A program made the position numbers and the translations under genes. From assembly GCA_918797485.1 (NCBI GenBank), contig CAKKNE010000002.1, positions 5,918,501-5,982,500 of the forward strand: DNA of 64,000 nucleotides, written 5' to 3'. This DNA comes from Pelagomonas calceolata. Its lineage: Eukaryota > Sar > Pelagophyceae > Pelagomonadales > Pelagomonadaceae. Position 1 is the first letter of the stretch, and the number at the start of each line of letters is the position of its first letter. Under the pieces are notes generated by a model. That model was not told the origin of the DNA, made no database searches, and saw only the letters and a program-made list of their open reading frames with translations. Shown here piece after piece: positions 47,021 through 55,060 of the stretch.

Positions 47021-47539
47021 TTAGTTGAGCGGACGCGCGGGTGCGGGGAGCCGGTCCACGAGGAACGGCGGGAGCTTCGCGAGGCCGGCCTCTGCATCGT
47101 GAACCTCGCAGCCGCGCTCCCCCAAGTCACCTTCCTCGTGCCGCACACCATTAAAAATAGGGCCGGATTTCCAGGCTGCAGAAACAACGGGAAAGTCATC
47201 CAGGACGTCGGTCTTATGCCTTCGTGCTCCGTCCAGCTTGACATCTCGTGGGGCACGCACGTCTCCCACCACACCAACACGAAGACCATTATCGCAGCGG
47301 CGAATGGCCGCGTCCCCGTCGTCGAGATGCCCACGAACACGCTAGCGGCGGGCTTCCTCTTCGGGGAAGTCGTTCCGCAGAGCGCCTCGGTCCAGCAGTG
47401 GGCCTCGGCGGTGACCAGGGCGCTCGAGCGATCGGACGATGACCGCTCCGCGATGCAAGCCTACGCGCGCACAATGTATTCCTGGGCCAACGTCCTACAC
47501 GCAGACCTCGTCGACTATCTATACACTCTTTCCTCATAA
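47021..47539 (+). pseudogene. Gene fragment, C-terminal part of a glycosyltransferase-like protein
   Basis: The open frame lacks an ATG until 47217 but looks coding earlier (REAGLCIVNLAAALPQVTFL, VPHTIKNRAGF). The C-terminus VSHHTNTKTIIAAANGRVPV followed by VEMPTNTLAAGFLFG has the shape of a sugar-nucleotide loop of GT-B transferases (a small-residue-rich strand then G-x-P-V). It begins just 40 bp after the lumenal-protein stop, with no promoter motif. Most likely a 5'-truncated copy; it could also be a missed downstream exon of the preceding gene or a protein starting at 47217. Confidence 0.4.
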
Positions 47540-47772
47540 AACGTCACGGACGGTCACGGAGAGACGTGGCATGCTGCGAAGCCCGTATCCCCATTTTCCG
47601 ATGGGAGTCATGTATTCAGGGGAAACACCGATTCTACTACGGAAGTGGTCAACCGTTTAGCAGAGCCTGAACAGCGCGCTATGTTTAATTTCCAACCAAG
47701 GAGTACAAATATTATTCTTCACCGTGCATGTGCGTCGAGGTTTACTCCTCGGCAGAGACAGCAGCGGTTTTG

Positions 47773-47842
47773 GGGCGCGGCTTCCAGGGCTCCCGCGTGC
47801 GTGAGGAAATCCCGCGTGGGCTAGCGGCCTGTAAGACACTAG
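47773..47842 (+). repeat. Dispersed repeat R1 ending in the directional motif
   Basis: GGCGCGGCTTCCAGGGCTCC, then AGGAAATCCCGCGTGGGC and the 23-bp motif at 47820-47842, followed by GCATCCC. It points to ATG 47952, 110 bp away. The rest of 47540-47951 shows no gene. Confidence 0.75.
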
Positions 47843-47951
47843 GCATCCCTAGGGCCTAGCAAAAGCAAGCAAGCGCCGCGCGCGAGCTAGACAACAGTGC
47901 TATGCAAATCGTCTAGGCTGTCGACGCGAGAACTCACGCCACACACGAGCG

Positions 47952-49358
47952 ATGCGCCGCCTCCTCCTCCTTTTGTGCACGGCCGTGGCCACGGCCTGGG
48001 CCCTACCCGGCACGCCCTCGCACCGCAGACCGCTCGCGCCGCGCGCCGCCGCCGCGCCGCGAGTGAAACGCGTCGCCCCCGCGCGCCAATCCCCGAAACT
48101 GCGCGCCGTCGCGGCCGGCGGCGGGCCCGCGTGGGCCGGCGGCGTGCCCGGCTCGGTGGTGGCGGTCATCGCCGCCGCCTTCCTGAACCTGCTGGGCTTC
48201 ACGATGACGGGCCCGATCACCCCCGACCTCGCGAAGCACTTCGGGTTGCCGGTCGGCGGCAGCGCGCGCGTCGGCATGCTCACGAGCGCCTACCCCTTCG
48301 GCATGCTCGCGGGGTTGGCGGTCTGGCCCCGCCTGTCCGACAAGCGGGGCATGCGCAAGCCGATCCTGGTCCTGAGCCTGGGCGGCGTCGGCCTCGGGCT
48401 GGCGGCGCAGTCCGCGGCCCTCGCGCGGAACGCGCCGCTCTGGACGTTTTTGTCCTTGCGGGCGCTGAGCGGCGCGTGCGGCGGCGCCTCGCCCGTGGCG
48501 AAGGCGTACCTGGCCGACGCGGCGACGGACGACCAGCTGCCCCGGTGGCTCGCGTGGCGCGAGGCCGCGTCGACCTTCGCTTTCATCGTGGGGCCCTTGT
48601 TCGGCGGGCTGCTCATCCACGGCACTTCTTCTTTGGCGTCGGTCGTGGGAGTGACGGCCGCCTTTTCCCTGCTCGCGGCGGGCATCGTGGGCGTCTTCGT
48701 CGAGGAGGTCGGCGCGGACAAGCCCGTCCCGGAACGGAAGACGCCCAAGCTCCTGAGCACGGACTACACGTCGTGTCCTCTCGGTTCTTCCCTGATCGGC
48801 GCGATCGCGACGATATGCGCCATGTCGGCGCTCGAGAACGCGGGCGCCGCGTGCTGGGACGCCTTCGGGGCGGTGCTCGCGCGGAACCGGTTCGGGCTGG
48901 ACGCGCGGGGCGTCGGCGTCATGTTGACGTCGCTGGCGTGCGTCTCCTTCGGCGTCTCGACGACGTTGTTCGATAGGGTGCGGCGGCGGATCGGTCTGGT
49001 GCGGACGGCGGTCCTGGGTCTGTGCCTCGTGGCGACGGGGCTGGGGAGCGTGGGGCTGGCCAGGAACTCGCTGACGTCCTTCGGGCTCGCGGCGGCGCTC
49101 TACCAGCTCGGCAAGCCGCTCTACGCGCCGACGGTGCCGACGTTGCTGCTCCAGTGCGTCCCGCCCGATAAAAGGGGATTGGCCATGGGCATCGACGCGG
49201 CCGTGAACACGGTCGCGCGCTGCGTCGCGCCGCTCGCGCTCGGCGCGTTGTTGCGCGCCAAGGGCGAGGCCGTCGCGTTCGGCGGCGCGTCGGGCCTGGT
49301 GCTCGGCGCCGTCGGGCTGGCGCTGCTCCGCGCGCGGAACGTCCAGGTAGCCAATTAA
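47952..49358 (+). CDS. Major facilitator superfamily transporter, probably plastid envelope
   Basis: 468 residues. The N-terminus has a signal-like leader (MRRLLLLLCTAVATAWALPG) followed by a basic, alanine/proline-rich stretch to residue 60, the bipartite targeting of complex plastids. Twelve hydrophobic segments follow. MFS features include RLSDKRGMRKPIL (loop 2-3 G-x-x-x-D-R-x-G-R-R-like motif) and RVRRRIGLVRT in the matching position of the second half. Substrate unknown; the layout is that of drug:H+ or organic-anion antiporters. No introns. Confidence 0.8.
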   Translation: MRRLLLLLCTAVATAWALPGTPSHRRPLAPRAAAAPRVKRVAPARQSPKLRAVAAGGGPAWAGGVPGSVVAVIAAAFLNLLGFTMTGPITPDLAKHFGLPVGGSARVGMLTSAYPFGMLAGLAVWPRLSDKRGMRKPILVLSLGGVGLGLAAQSAALARNAPLWTFLSLRALSGACGGASPVAKAYLADAATDDQLPRWLAWREAASTFAFIVGPLFGGLLIHGTSSLASVVGVTAAFSLLAAGIVGVFVEEVGADKPVPERKTPKLLSTDYTSCPLGSSLIGAIATICAMSALENAGAACWDAFGAVLARNRFGLDARGVGVMLTSLACVSFGVSTTLFDRVRRRIGLVRTAVLGLCLVATGLGSVGLARNSLTSFGLAAALYQLGKPLYAPTVPTLLLQCVPPDKRGLAMGIDAAVNTVARCVAPLALGALLRAKGEAVAFGGASGLVLGAVGLALLRARNVQVAN

Positions 49359-49385
49359 TACAGTATTTATTTATTTAGTTTTATT

Positions 49386-50336
49386 TTAGGCGGGTAGCAG
49401 CGGCGCGGCGCCGGCCGCCTTGATGCGGAAGGACTCGACGACGTCCCCCAGGACGCGGTCCTCGCCCGACGACCACAAATCGTCCAAACAACCGGCGACG
49501 ACGCCCATGACCTCGGACCCGCCCGGCAACAACGTGAGCCGCGCGCGCTGGAGCCGGCGGATCCCGGGCGTCATGACCTCGGAGCCGGCCTCGCCCACGC
49601 GCGCCGTCGTGCCCTGGATGTCCGTCGCGATGTCGAGCTGGAGCACGTCGCCCCGCACGCTCAGCGAGCCGGGCACGGCGGTGGACGCGCGCGCCTGGAT
49701 CTGCTGCTTGCGCGCGCTCGCCGTCGCCTCCCCGTCCCGTCGTTCGCAGACGAACTGCGCCAACGCGGCGTCCTTGCCTGCGCGCGAATCAACGTCGAGC
49801 GGGCGTCGCGTCGACGGCGTGCGGGTCACGATTCGGCCGCGGGCGGAGACGCGCAACGAAAGTGGATGCGCGCACCGGTCCCTGCCGAGGTCGTTCCACT
49901 GCTTGATCTTGCCCTCGGGGAAGTAGGGGAGGGCCTCGGCCTGCTCCAGCAGTTCCTTGACCTTGAACAGCTCCACCGTGACCACCTCCGCGGTCCGCAG
50001 GTTACCGGCCGAAAAGATGACGCCGCCCCTCCGCACGATGTCGCCGTCGATCGTTCTCCGAATGGCGAACCAGTCCTTCGGGAACGTCAAATCGAACAGA
50101 GGGTCCACGTACGTGCGCAGCTTGACGTCTTGGTTCTTCTGCGGGAGGTCCTTTTCGTCCACGCCCAGGGCCTGCGCCGTCGTCCGGACCGTCGCGACGT
50201 CCTTGAACTCCTCGGCGCGCGCCGGTGGGACCGGCGCGAGTAGTGCTGACGCTGCGGCGCCGCGCAGCAGCTCTTGGCGCGTGGGTTGCGGCTTGAGCCC
50301 GGTCGTCAGACCAAGGACGAGCGCAAGCAGCCGCAT
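49386..50336 (-). CDS. PsbP-domain lumenal protein
   Basis: Proposed exons 50336-49886 and 49777-49386 give 280 residues. A leader, then RRQELLRG-like AAASALLAPVPPARA, indicate lumen targeting. The PsbP fold shows LRTYVDPLFDLTFPKDWFAI near residue 75 (family y-d---gF-f-yP--W), GGVIFSAGNLRTAEVVTVEL, then GSEVMTPGIRRLQRARLTLL and DLWSSGEDRVLGDVVESFRI at the C-terminus. PsbP proteins support the photosystem II oxygen-evolving complex or related assembly steps. The unspliced frame is open, but 36 residues in the middle (CAHPLSLRVSARG...) derive from a decayed introner; removing them gives KQWNDLG-KDAALAQFV. Confidence 0.75.
   Translation of the reverse strand: MRLLALVLGLTTGLKPQPTRQELLRGAAASALLAPVPPARAEEFKDVATVRTTAQALGVDEKDLPQKNQDVKLRTYVDPLFDLTFPKDWFAIRRTIDGDIVRRGGVIFSAGNLRTAEVVTVELFKVKELLEQAEALPYFPEGKIKQWNDLGRDRCAHPLSLRVSARGRIVTRTPSTRRPLDVDSRAGKDAALAQFVCERRDGEATASARKQQIQARASTAVPGSLSVRGDVLQLDIATDIQGTTARVGEAGSEVMTPGIRRLQRARLTLLPGGSEVMGVVAGCLDDLWSSGEDRVLGDVVESFRIKAAGAAPLLPA
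49778..49877 (-). mobile_element. Decayed introner element IE12 (PsbP-like gene)
   Basis: 100 bp. In gene sense it starts CGGTGCGCGCATCCA and ends GTTGATTCGCGCGCAG, containing the IE core CGCACGCCGTCGACGCGACG. Flanks are GCAGGGAC (5') and GCAAGGAC (3'), one mismatch. Intron 49885-49778 (108 nt) would be GC-AG, phase 1, and is open in frame. Confidence 0.7.
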
Positions 50337-50430
50337 TTATGCGTGGCTTTACGTTGCGCACGACTGGTGCTGGTTCTGTGGACTCTCGACAGTAATGCAA
50401 TGCCGGCTTGCGAGCTGGGATGCCAGATCC

Positions 50431-50453
50431 CTAGTGTCTTACAGGCCGCTAGC
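50431..50453 (-). promoter_or_regulatory. Directional upstream motif
   Basis: Perfect minus-strand copy, 95 bp upstream of the PsbP-like ATG, in the divergent promoter shared with the UPF0301 gene. Confidence 0.6.
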
Positions 50454-50539
50454 AGCGCTTGCTAGCTAGGGAGAGAGTGCTGGGTCTGTGGTTAGCATCT
50501 GACACAGGCCAGCGCCTTCAGCGCGCCCGTGCGCCATCG

Positions 50540-51163
50540 ATGCGACGCCTCATGCGCCCCCTCCTCCTGCCCCTCATCGTGCATGCGCTAAAGAGCACGG
50601 ACATCAAGAGCGTCGCCCCGGTGCAGCGCGCGGCGGCGGGGCAGGTCGTGCTCGCGCCGCGCAACGAGTACAACCACTTCCTGCGGCAAGCCGCCGTTTT
50701 GGTCGTGGAACACACGGAGCGGGGGTCGCTCGGCGTGTCGCTGGACTCGCCGACGCTGCTGACGATCGGCGAGGCGGCGAAGGGCTTGCTGGAGGACAGC
50801 GAGCTCGCGGAGAACCGACTCTTCATGGGCGGCGAGTACGGCGGCGACAGCGCGACGATGATCCACGCGTGCGAAGACGTCGCGGGTGCGCGGCGGCTCG
50901 GCGGGTCGGATTTGTTCCTGGGGGGCCTCGCCGACGCGGCGAAGCGCGTCAACGCCGGCATCAACCGCCCGGAGGACTTCAAGTTCTTCTTCAACTTCTG
51001 CAAGTGGGCGCCGGGCGAGTTGGACGACGCCATCGCCGACGGGCGGTGGCGGGCGCTCACGGGCGTGCCGCGCGAGGTCGTCCTCGACCAGGACCCGTTC
51101 GCGGACCGGGGGAAGCTCTGGCGGACGCTCGGGCGGGCGGCGAAAAGGAATCATCGTGTGTAA
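50540..51163 (+). CDS. UPF0301/AlgH (DUF179) family protein
   Basis: 207 residues from ATG 50540, single exon. A hydrophobic leader (MRRLMRPLLLPLIVHALKST) suggests an organelle. The DUF179 pattern is seen: AGQVVLAPRNEYNHFLRQAAVLVVEHTERGSLGVSLDSPT, GGEYGGDSATMIHACED (GG-pv--d-l--LH), DLFLGGLADAAKRVN, and FFNFCKWAPGELDDAI, equal to the f-Gya-W-pGQLe-Ei block. AlgH relatives are widespread in bacteria and plastids with unsettled function. The usual G-Y-A in the last block is replaced by NFCK. Confidence 0.85.
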   Translation: MRRLMRPLLLPLIVHALKSTDIKSVAPVQRAAAGQVVLAPRNEYNHFLRQAAVLVVEHTERGSLGVSLDSPTLLTIGEAAKGLLEDSELAENRLFMGGEYGGDSATMIHACEDVAGARRLGGSDLFLGGLADAAKRVNAGINRPEDFKFFFNFCKWAPGELDDAIADGRWRALTGVPREVVLDQDPFADRGKLWRTLGRAAKRNHRV

Positions 51164-51626
51164 ATTTTGTTTGCTTGTACTAATGCGCTCGACAATTGCT
51201 TCTTGGCTCAACATCCTCCAAAATCACGCCAGGCAAAAGCAGGCTGAGCTCGCCCAGACGCCGCCGCAGCGACGGCGCACCTCGAACGTCGCTCACGCGA
51301 GGTCGTGGCGAGCATCAATCAGCGTTCGCCCGCTCGACGCGCCACAGATCGCTCGCATGAGTTTCATCGACCGCGCCAGCGACGGCGCACGCGAGAGAGA
51401 GAAGGAGACGTGCAGGGGCCATAATTTTTAGTGCGCGGCGCTTCCCCGCGCGACTTGTGTAGAGAGTACTTAAGCGTACTAGACTTATTTTTCACCGGCG
51501 AGCTGATCGCCGATAGCCGGGAAATTAATTTAGACCACTTTCGTTTTTCTCGCCCAGAGCCGTGAGCCGTCCTGAGGCCTCCCTGGACACCTCCCGGGCA
51601 CGGACACCGCGCGGGGAGGGGGGCAG
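51164..51626. other. Intergenic region with the CTTAAGTACTCTC box
   Basis: 463 bp. The reverse complement of CGCTTAAGTACTCTC lies at 51462-51476. GCGACGGCGCAC occurs twice (about 51268 and 51378). No convincing gene. Confidence 0.4.
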
Positions 51627-52022
51627 TTTTTGGCGCTTGGTACCGCGGTGTTCGAGCTGGGCCCGGAGAGCTCCGTGGCGCTCGACAAGACGTACCTCGA
51701 CGAACGCGTACGAGTCATCCGCGGAGGCGTCTCCAACATTCCATTCGTGATGACTCGGGTCGCCGCGGCCGACGCGACGGCCGCGGACGAGTGGCGGCGC
51801 ATCGCCGCGTGCGAGCGCGTCATTAAACCGAAGGGCTTGCTCGCGCTCGCCGTCGGCGCCGCGGCGCTCGTCGGCGGCGCGTGCCGGAGGCCCGTCGTCG
51901 GGCTGCCGCTGCTCGTCCTGGGCCTGGCCGTCGCCGCGTCCTCGGGTGGCATCGTGGTGGACGACGAGGGCAGGTCGGTCGGCGACGAGAAGCTGCTGGC
52001 CGACGCGGCGTGGAATCGATGA
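51627..52022 (+). pseudogene. 3' part of a fibrillin/PAP-like gene with C-terminal membrane hairpin
   Basis: The frame contains ALDKTYLDERVRVIRGGVSN followed by IPFVMTRVA, matching the PAP/fibrillin signature (TYLDe-lRi-rG--g--FVl-R). Two hydrophobic helices follow (GLLALAVGAAALVGG and GLPLLVLGLAVAASS). No ATG opens the frame; GGGGGGCAG at 51618-51626 could be a 3' splice site, so upstream exons may exist, but I found no fibrillin-like sequence between 51164 and 51600. Either a 5'-truncated copy or a gene with an unrecognised first exon. Fibrillins bind plastid lipids. Confidence 0.5.
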
Positions 52023-52082
52023 GGTTTCACAGTTAAATATATAGACTTCTAGCGGACCGCGGGTGGCGTGCGCGACACCACG

Positions 52083-53107
52083 CTATCGCCGCGACGTGGC
52101 GCTGCTCGAAGGGTGGCCGTCCCAGCGCGTCCCCGGCGGCGCTGGCGTGGGCGGCGCGCCCGCCAAGCCTGCGACGTGTAGCGCCAGGGCGCTCCAGTCC
52201 AAATGCGAAATATTCGGGTCCATCGCCGCGATTTCGAAACTGGCCGCCAGATGCGCCCCCAGCGGCATCGCCGTGCGAGTCGCGGCGGCGGCGTCGCGGA
52301 TCAGGCGCGCGTCCTTGAGGCCGTTTGCCATGCTGAACCCTCCTTCCGAATGGTCTCGGCGGGCGATCCTATCACCGTACCCTCGGTAGATGGCGCAGTC
52401 GAAGATCGTCGAAGTCAGCATGCGCAGCACCTGCTGCCGGTCGAGGCCGTGGCCTGTGCGCGAATCGACGTTCACGGCGCTTCCTCCACGCCATCGGCGC
52501 AAATTGCACTCACGGGTTGATTTCCACGCCGAACTTGGCCCTCCGCGAGGTCCAGACCCTCGGCCAGCGCCTCGATCGCCCCCGCGATCATGAAGTTTCC
52601 CGTCAGCTTCGCGGCCGCGGCGGCGCCAGCGGAATCCCCAAAGTCGAAGCAGCGCTCTGCGGGGGCCGCGTGGGACAGCGCCTCGTCGATCGCGCGTTGA
52701 CGCAGCGCGGCGTCGCCGCCCGAGAGGGCGAAGGAGGCCTGGCCCGCGCGCATGTTCTCCGGCCGGGCGAAGACCGGGGCGGCCACGAAGCCGACGCCTG
52801 CTTCCTGATGTTTCCTCTCGAGGTCTGTCGCGCAGACGGGCGACAGCGTCGAGACCGAGACATGCAAAAGCCCGGGCTTGGCCGCGGACAGGAGCTCGTC
52901 GGCGACCGCGGTCGCGGCGGCGTCGTCCGGGACGCAGCTCACCACAGTCGTCGACCGCGCGACGACGTCGGCGACGGACGCCACAGTCACGGCGTTTTCG
53001 AGCGTCTTCGCAGCATGTCGATCAAAGACAACCAACGATGCCTTCGAGAGCTGCTCGCCCAGCGCGCGCCCCAGGTTGCCGAGGCCTACGAGGCCCAGCT
53101 TTGCCAT
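52083..53107 (-). CDS. 6-phosphogluconate / 3-hydroxyisobutyrate dehydrogenase-like oxidoreductase
   Basis: Exons 53107-52540 and 52453-52083 give 312 residues. MAKLGLVGLGNLGRALGEQL is the Rossmann G-x-G-x-x-G; VSVSTLSPVCATDLERKHQE (the DxST-like cofactor segment), FVAAPVFARPENMRAGQ (the PV-G substrate loop, here altered) and AAAAAKLTGNFMIAGAIEAL with the catalytic lysine (K-x2-N) follow. Splicing restores EGLDLAEGHGLDRQQVLRML, exactly the family pattern (E-laLAe--GLd---ll-vl). The G-G of the usual D-APVSGG loop is replaced, so the substrate is likely non-standard (glyoxylate reductase-like or other). Cytosolic by lack of a presequence. Confidence 0.85.
52454..52531 (+). mobile_element. Introner element IE13, reverse orientation (HIBADH-like gene)
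   Basis: 78 bp. In gene sense it starts CGGCGTGGAAATCAA and ends GATTCGCGCACAG. The flanks GCCAAGTT (5') and GCCACGGC (3') share only the first four bases plus scattered matches, so it is old or its flank was altered. Intron 52539-52454 (86 nt) is GC-AG, phase 1, and restores a conserved family motif. Confidence 0.8.
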
Positions 53108-53185
53108 TTGTTCTGCTTGCTGGAGTTCAGTTATGGATGGATTGCAGTCGTGCGCCAGGCTACAGCATAGATAGTAACACAGGCT

Positions 53186-53312
53186 CCTTGCTTGCTTGCT
53201 AGTGTCTTACAGGCCGCTAGCGCGCGGGATTTCCTAAACGCGGGAGCCCTGGAAGCCGCGCCCCGGGGACGGGATCTCCTCGAACTGGCTCATTGCCGAA
53301 CTGACTCATCAC
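53186..53312 (-). repeat. Dispersed repeat R1, longest copy
   Basis: Reverse-orientation R1 with the perfect 23-bp motif (53199-53221) next to the dehydrogenase gene (92 bp from its ATG) and the distal part (CTCATTGCCGAACTGACTCA) shared with 36458-36515. Confidence 0.75.
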
Positions 53313-53463
53313 CTGCCCGACCGACCAAAACTTCCAATTGGGAAGTCGGCCGCGGGACCCCCGTCCTTTTGGGCACTTGCTTCGCATGGGAGCGGGCGGG
53401 ACGCGCGGCGAAGTTGCCGCATGTAAGAGACATCGCCAAGCCTTGTCCTCGTCCTCTCGTTAC

Positions 53464-53492
53464 CGCTTAAGTACTCTCTCTCTCTCTCTCTC
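53464..53492. repeat. CTTAAGTACTCTC box running into a CT repeat
   Basis: CGCTTAAGTACTCTC at 53464-53478 runs into about seven CT units. The same box occurs at 20733 and, reversed, at 51462. The rest of 53313-53679 shows no gene. Confidence 0.5.
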
Positions 53493-53679
53493 GTTACTCG
53501 CGCCGTCCCCCTTATGGCCGCGTCTTATACTATATGAGTGGGGCGACGCAGTGGCCCAACCTCCGTTTGTCTCCCCCCCAAGGTCCCTGCCCACTATTTC
53601 TAGCACCGTTAGAAAGGTTTCTAAAAAATTCTAGACACGATCTCATTACACGACGGGGGATGAGGGGAGGGGGGAGGGC

Positions 53680-55060
53680 TCACGCGTGCAACGCGAGCAC
53701 CTGTGAAGCGGCGACGCCCTGGAGCGGCGTGCCGTCGGCGAGCTTCACGTCGCACGTGCCCGCGTCGCCGTCGACCGCGACGACCTCGCCCGGCCGGAGC
53801 GCGCCCTCATGCGCCACGTCGACGGGCACACCCGGCGCGAGCGGCGCCTGCGTCTGGTTCGGCTTGCGCAGGCGGCGCCGCGCAACGTTTGAAGCCGTCA
53901 CGACGTCGCCCGCGACGTCGTAGGTCGGCCCCGGCGCGCGCACGCGCGTCACCGCGACGCCGATCCAGGCGAGGCCGCTCCGCGCGCAGAGGCAGAGCTC
54001 GACCTCCTCGCCCACGTTCAGGTCGCCGAGCGGCGCCGGGGGCGCCTCGTCCTCGAGCACCGCGGCGCCGGCCTCCGCGCACGCCTTGGCCGTGGCCGCG
54101 GCGGCGATCGCGGCCGCCGCGGCCGCGTCGCCGTTCGCCGCGGCGAGCGCCTGCTCGACGATGCCCAGCAACCGCTTCGGCTTGGCCGGCTTGGCCTCGA
54201 AGAGGTCCATGCCGATGCCTGTGTGGAAATCAACCAGTGCGTCGGGTGCGTTTCTCGGCGACGACGCGGCCGTCCTGGCTCGGTCGAGCGGTGAGGAATT
54301 CACACCGCCACGCCGTCGAGCAGGCGTCGCGTCGATGGCGTGGAGGACGACGCGATGATTCAGCACGAACGCGCCGTAAATTTTGATTTCCACACGGGCC
54401 AATGCCCAGGCCCAGCTCCCGCTCGTCCGGTTGGGCGTGGCTCGTCAGCGCGCAGATGAACTGCTTCTGCTCCCGCTCGACGCGCGCCTCCCACCGCCGG
54501 ATGGCCTGGGCGCACCGGTACCCGTTCATGACCGGCATCTCGATGTCCAGGAAGACGAAGTCGTACAGCCGCGTCTGCATCTGCGCGAAGGCCTGCCAGC
54601 CGTTCTGGGCCACGTCCACCACGTACCCCTTCCGCTCGAAGGTCCGCTGCAGGTAGCGGCGCACGGTGTACGAGTCGTCCGCGACCAGCATGCGGCCCGC
54701 GCGGCCCGCCGGCAGTTGTTGTAGTGTCTCGCCCGACGCCGCCGCGAGCGTGCGCATGCGCACGACCGGCGCCAGGGGCGATGTCAATGATAGGCCGTCG
54801 GCCGTCGCGCCGGACGTGTCGTCGCCGCTCGACGCGCCGCCCCGGCTCGCGTCGTCGCTGCCCCCCGAGGAGGAGTTTTCTTCGGTCTTGTGGCGCTTCG
54901 GGGGGTTCTCCGGCGCCGGCTCGTCGGTGGGGCGCTTCTTGTCGGCGTCCCGCGTCTCCGCGTCCGGGGGCGGCCGGCCGTGCGCCGGCGCGAGCGCCGC
55001 GAGGCGGTCGTAGACGGCCGCGAGGGTCTCGCCCGTGGTGAGGGGGGCGGGCTGGGCCAT
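53680..55060 (-). CDS. Response-regulator receiver protein with C-terminal Tudor-like modules
   Basis: Exons 55060-54406 and 54218-53680 give 397 residues. A disordered, charged N-terminus (KKRPTDEPAPENPPKRHKTEE) precedes a receiver domain: MLVADDSYTVRRYLQRTFER (acidic DD pair), FVFLDIEMPVMNGYRCAQAI with the phospho-acceptor aspartate at residue 172, ICALTSHAQPDE (switch T/S), and after the intron GIGMDLFEAKPAKPKRLL with the conserved lysine. After an alanine-rich helix, two small barrel-like units follow (VGEEVELCLCARSGLAWIGV and LRPGEVVAVDGDAGTCDVKL), Tudor-like in pattern. A two-component output protein that reads proteins or chromatin is one reading. The introner sits inside the receiver domain, so splicing is needed for function. 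Confidence 0.82.
54219..54397 (-). mobile_element. Introner element IE14 (response-regulator intron)
   Basis: 179 bp. In gene sense it starts CCGTGTGGAAATCAAAATTT and ends TTGATTTCCACACAG. Flanks are GCATTGGC (5') and GCATCGGC (3'), one mismatch. Intron 54405-54219 (187 nt) is GC-AG in phase 1. Confidence 0.88.

Noticed and set aside
50886-51431. Plus-strand frame overlapping the UPF0301 gene end
   Set aside because: Serine/arginine-rich shadow of the real frame.
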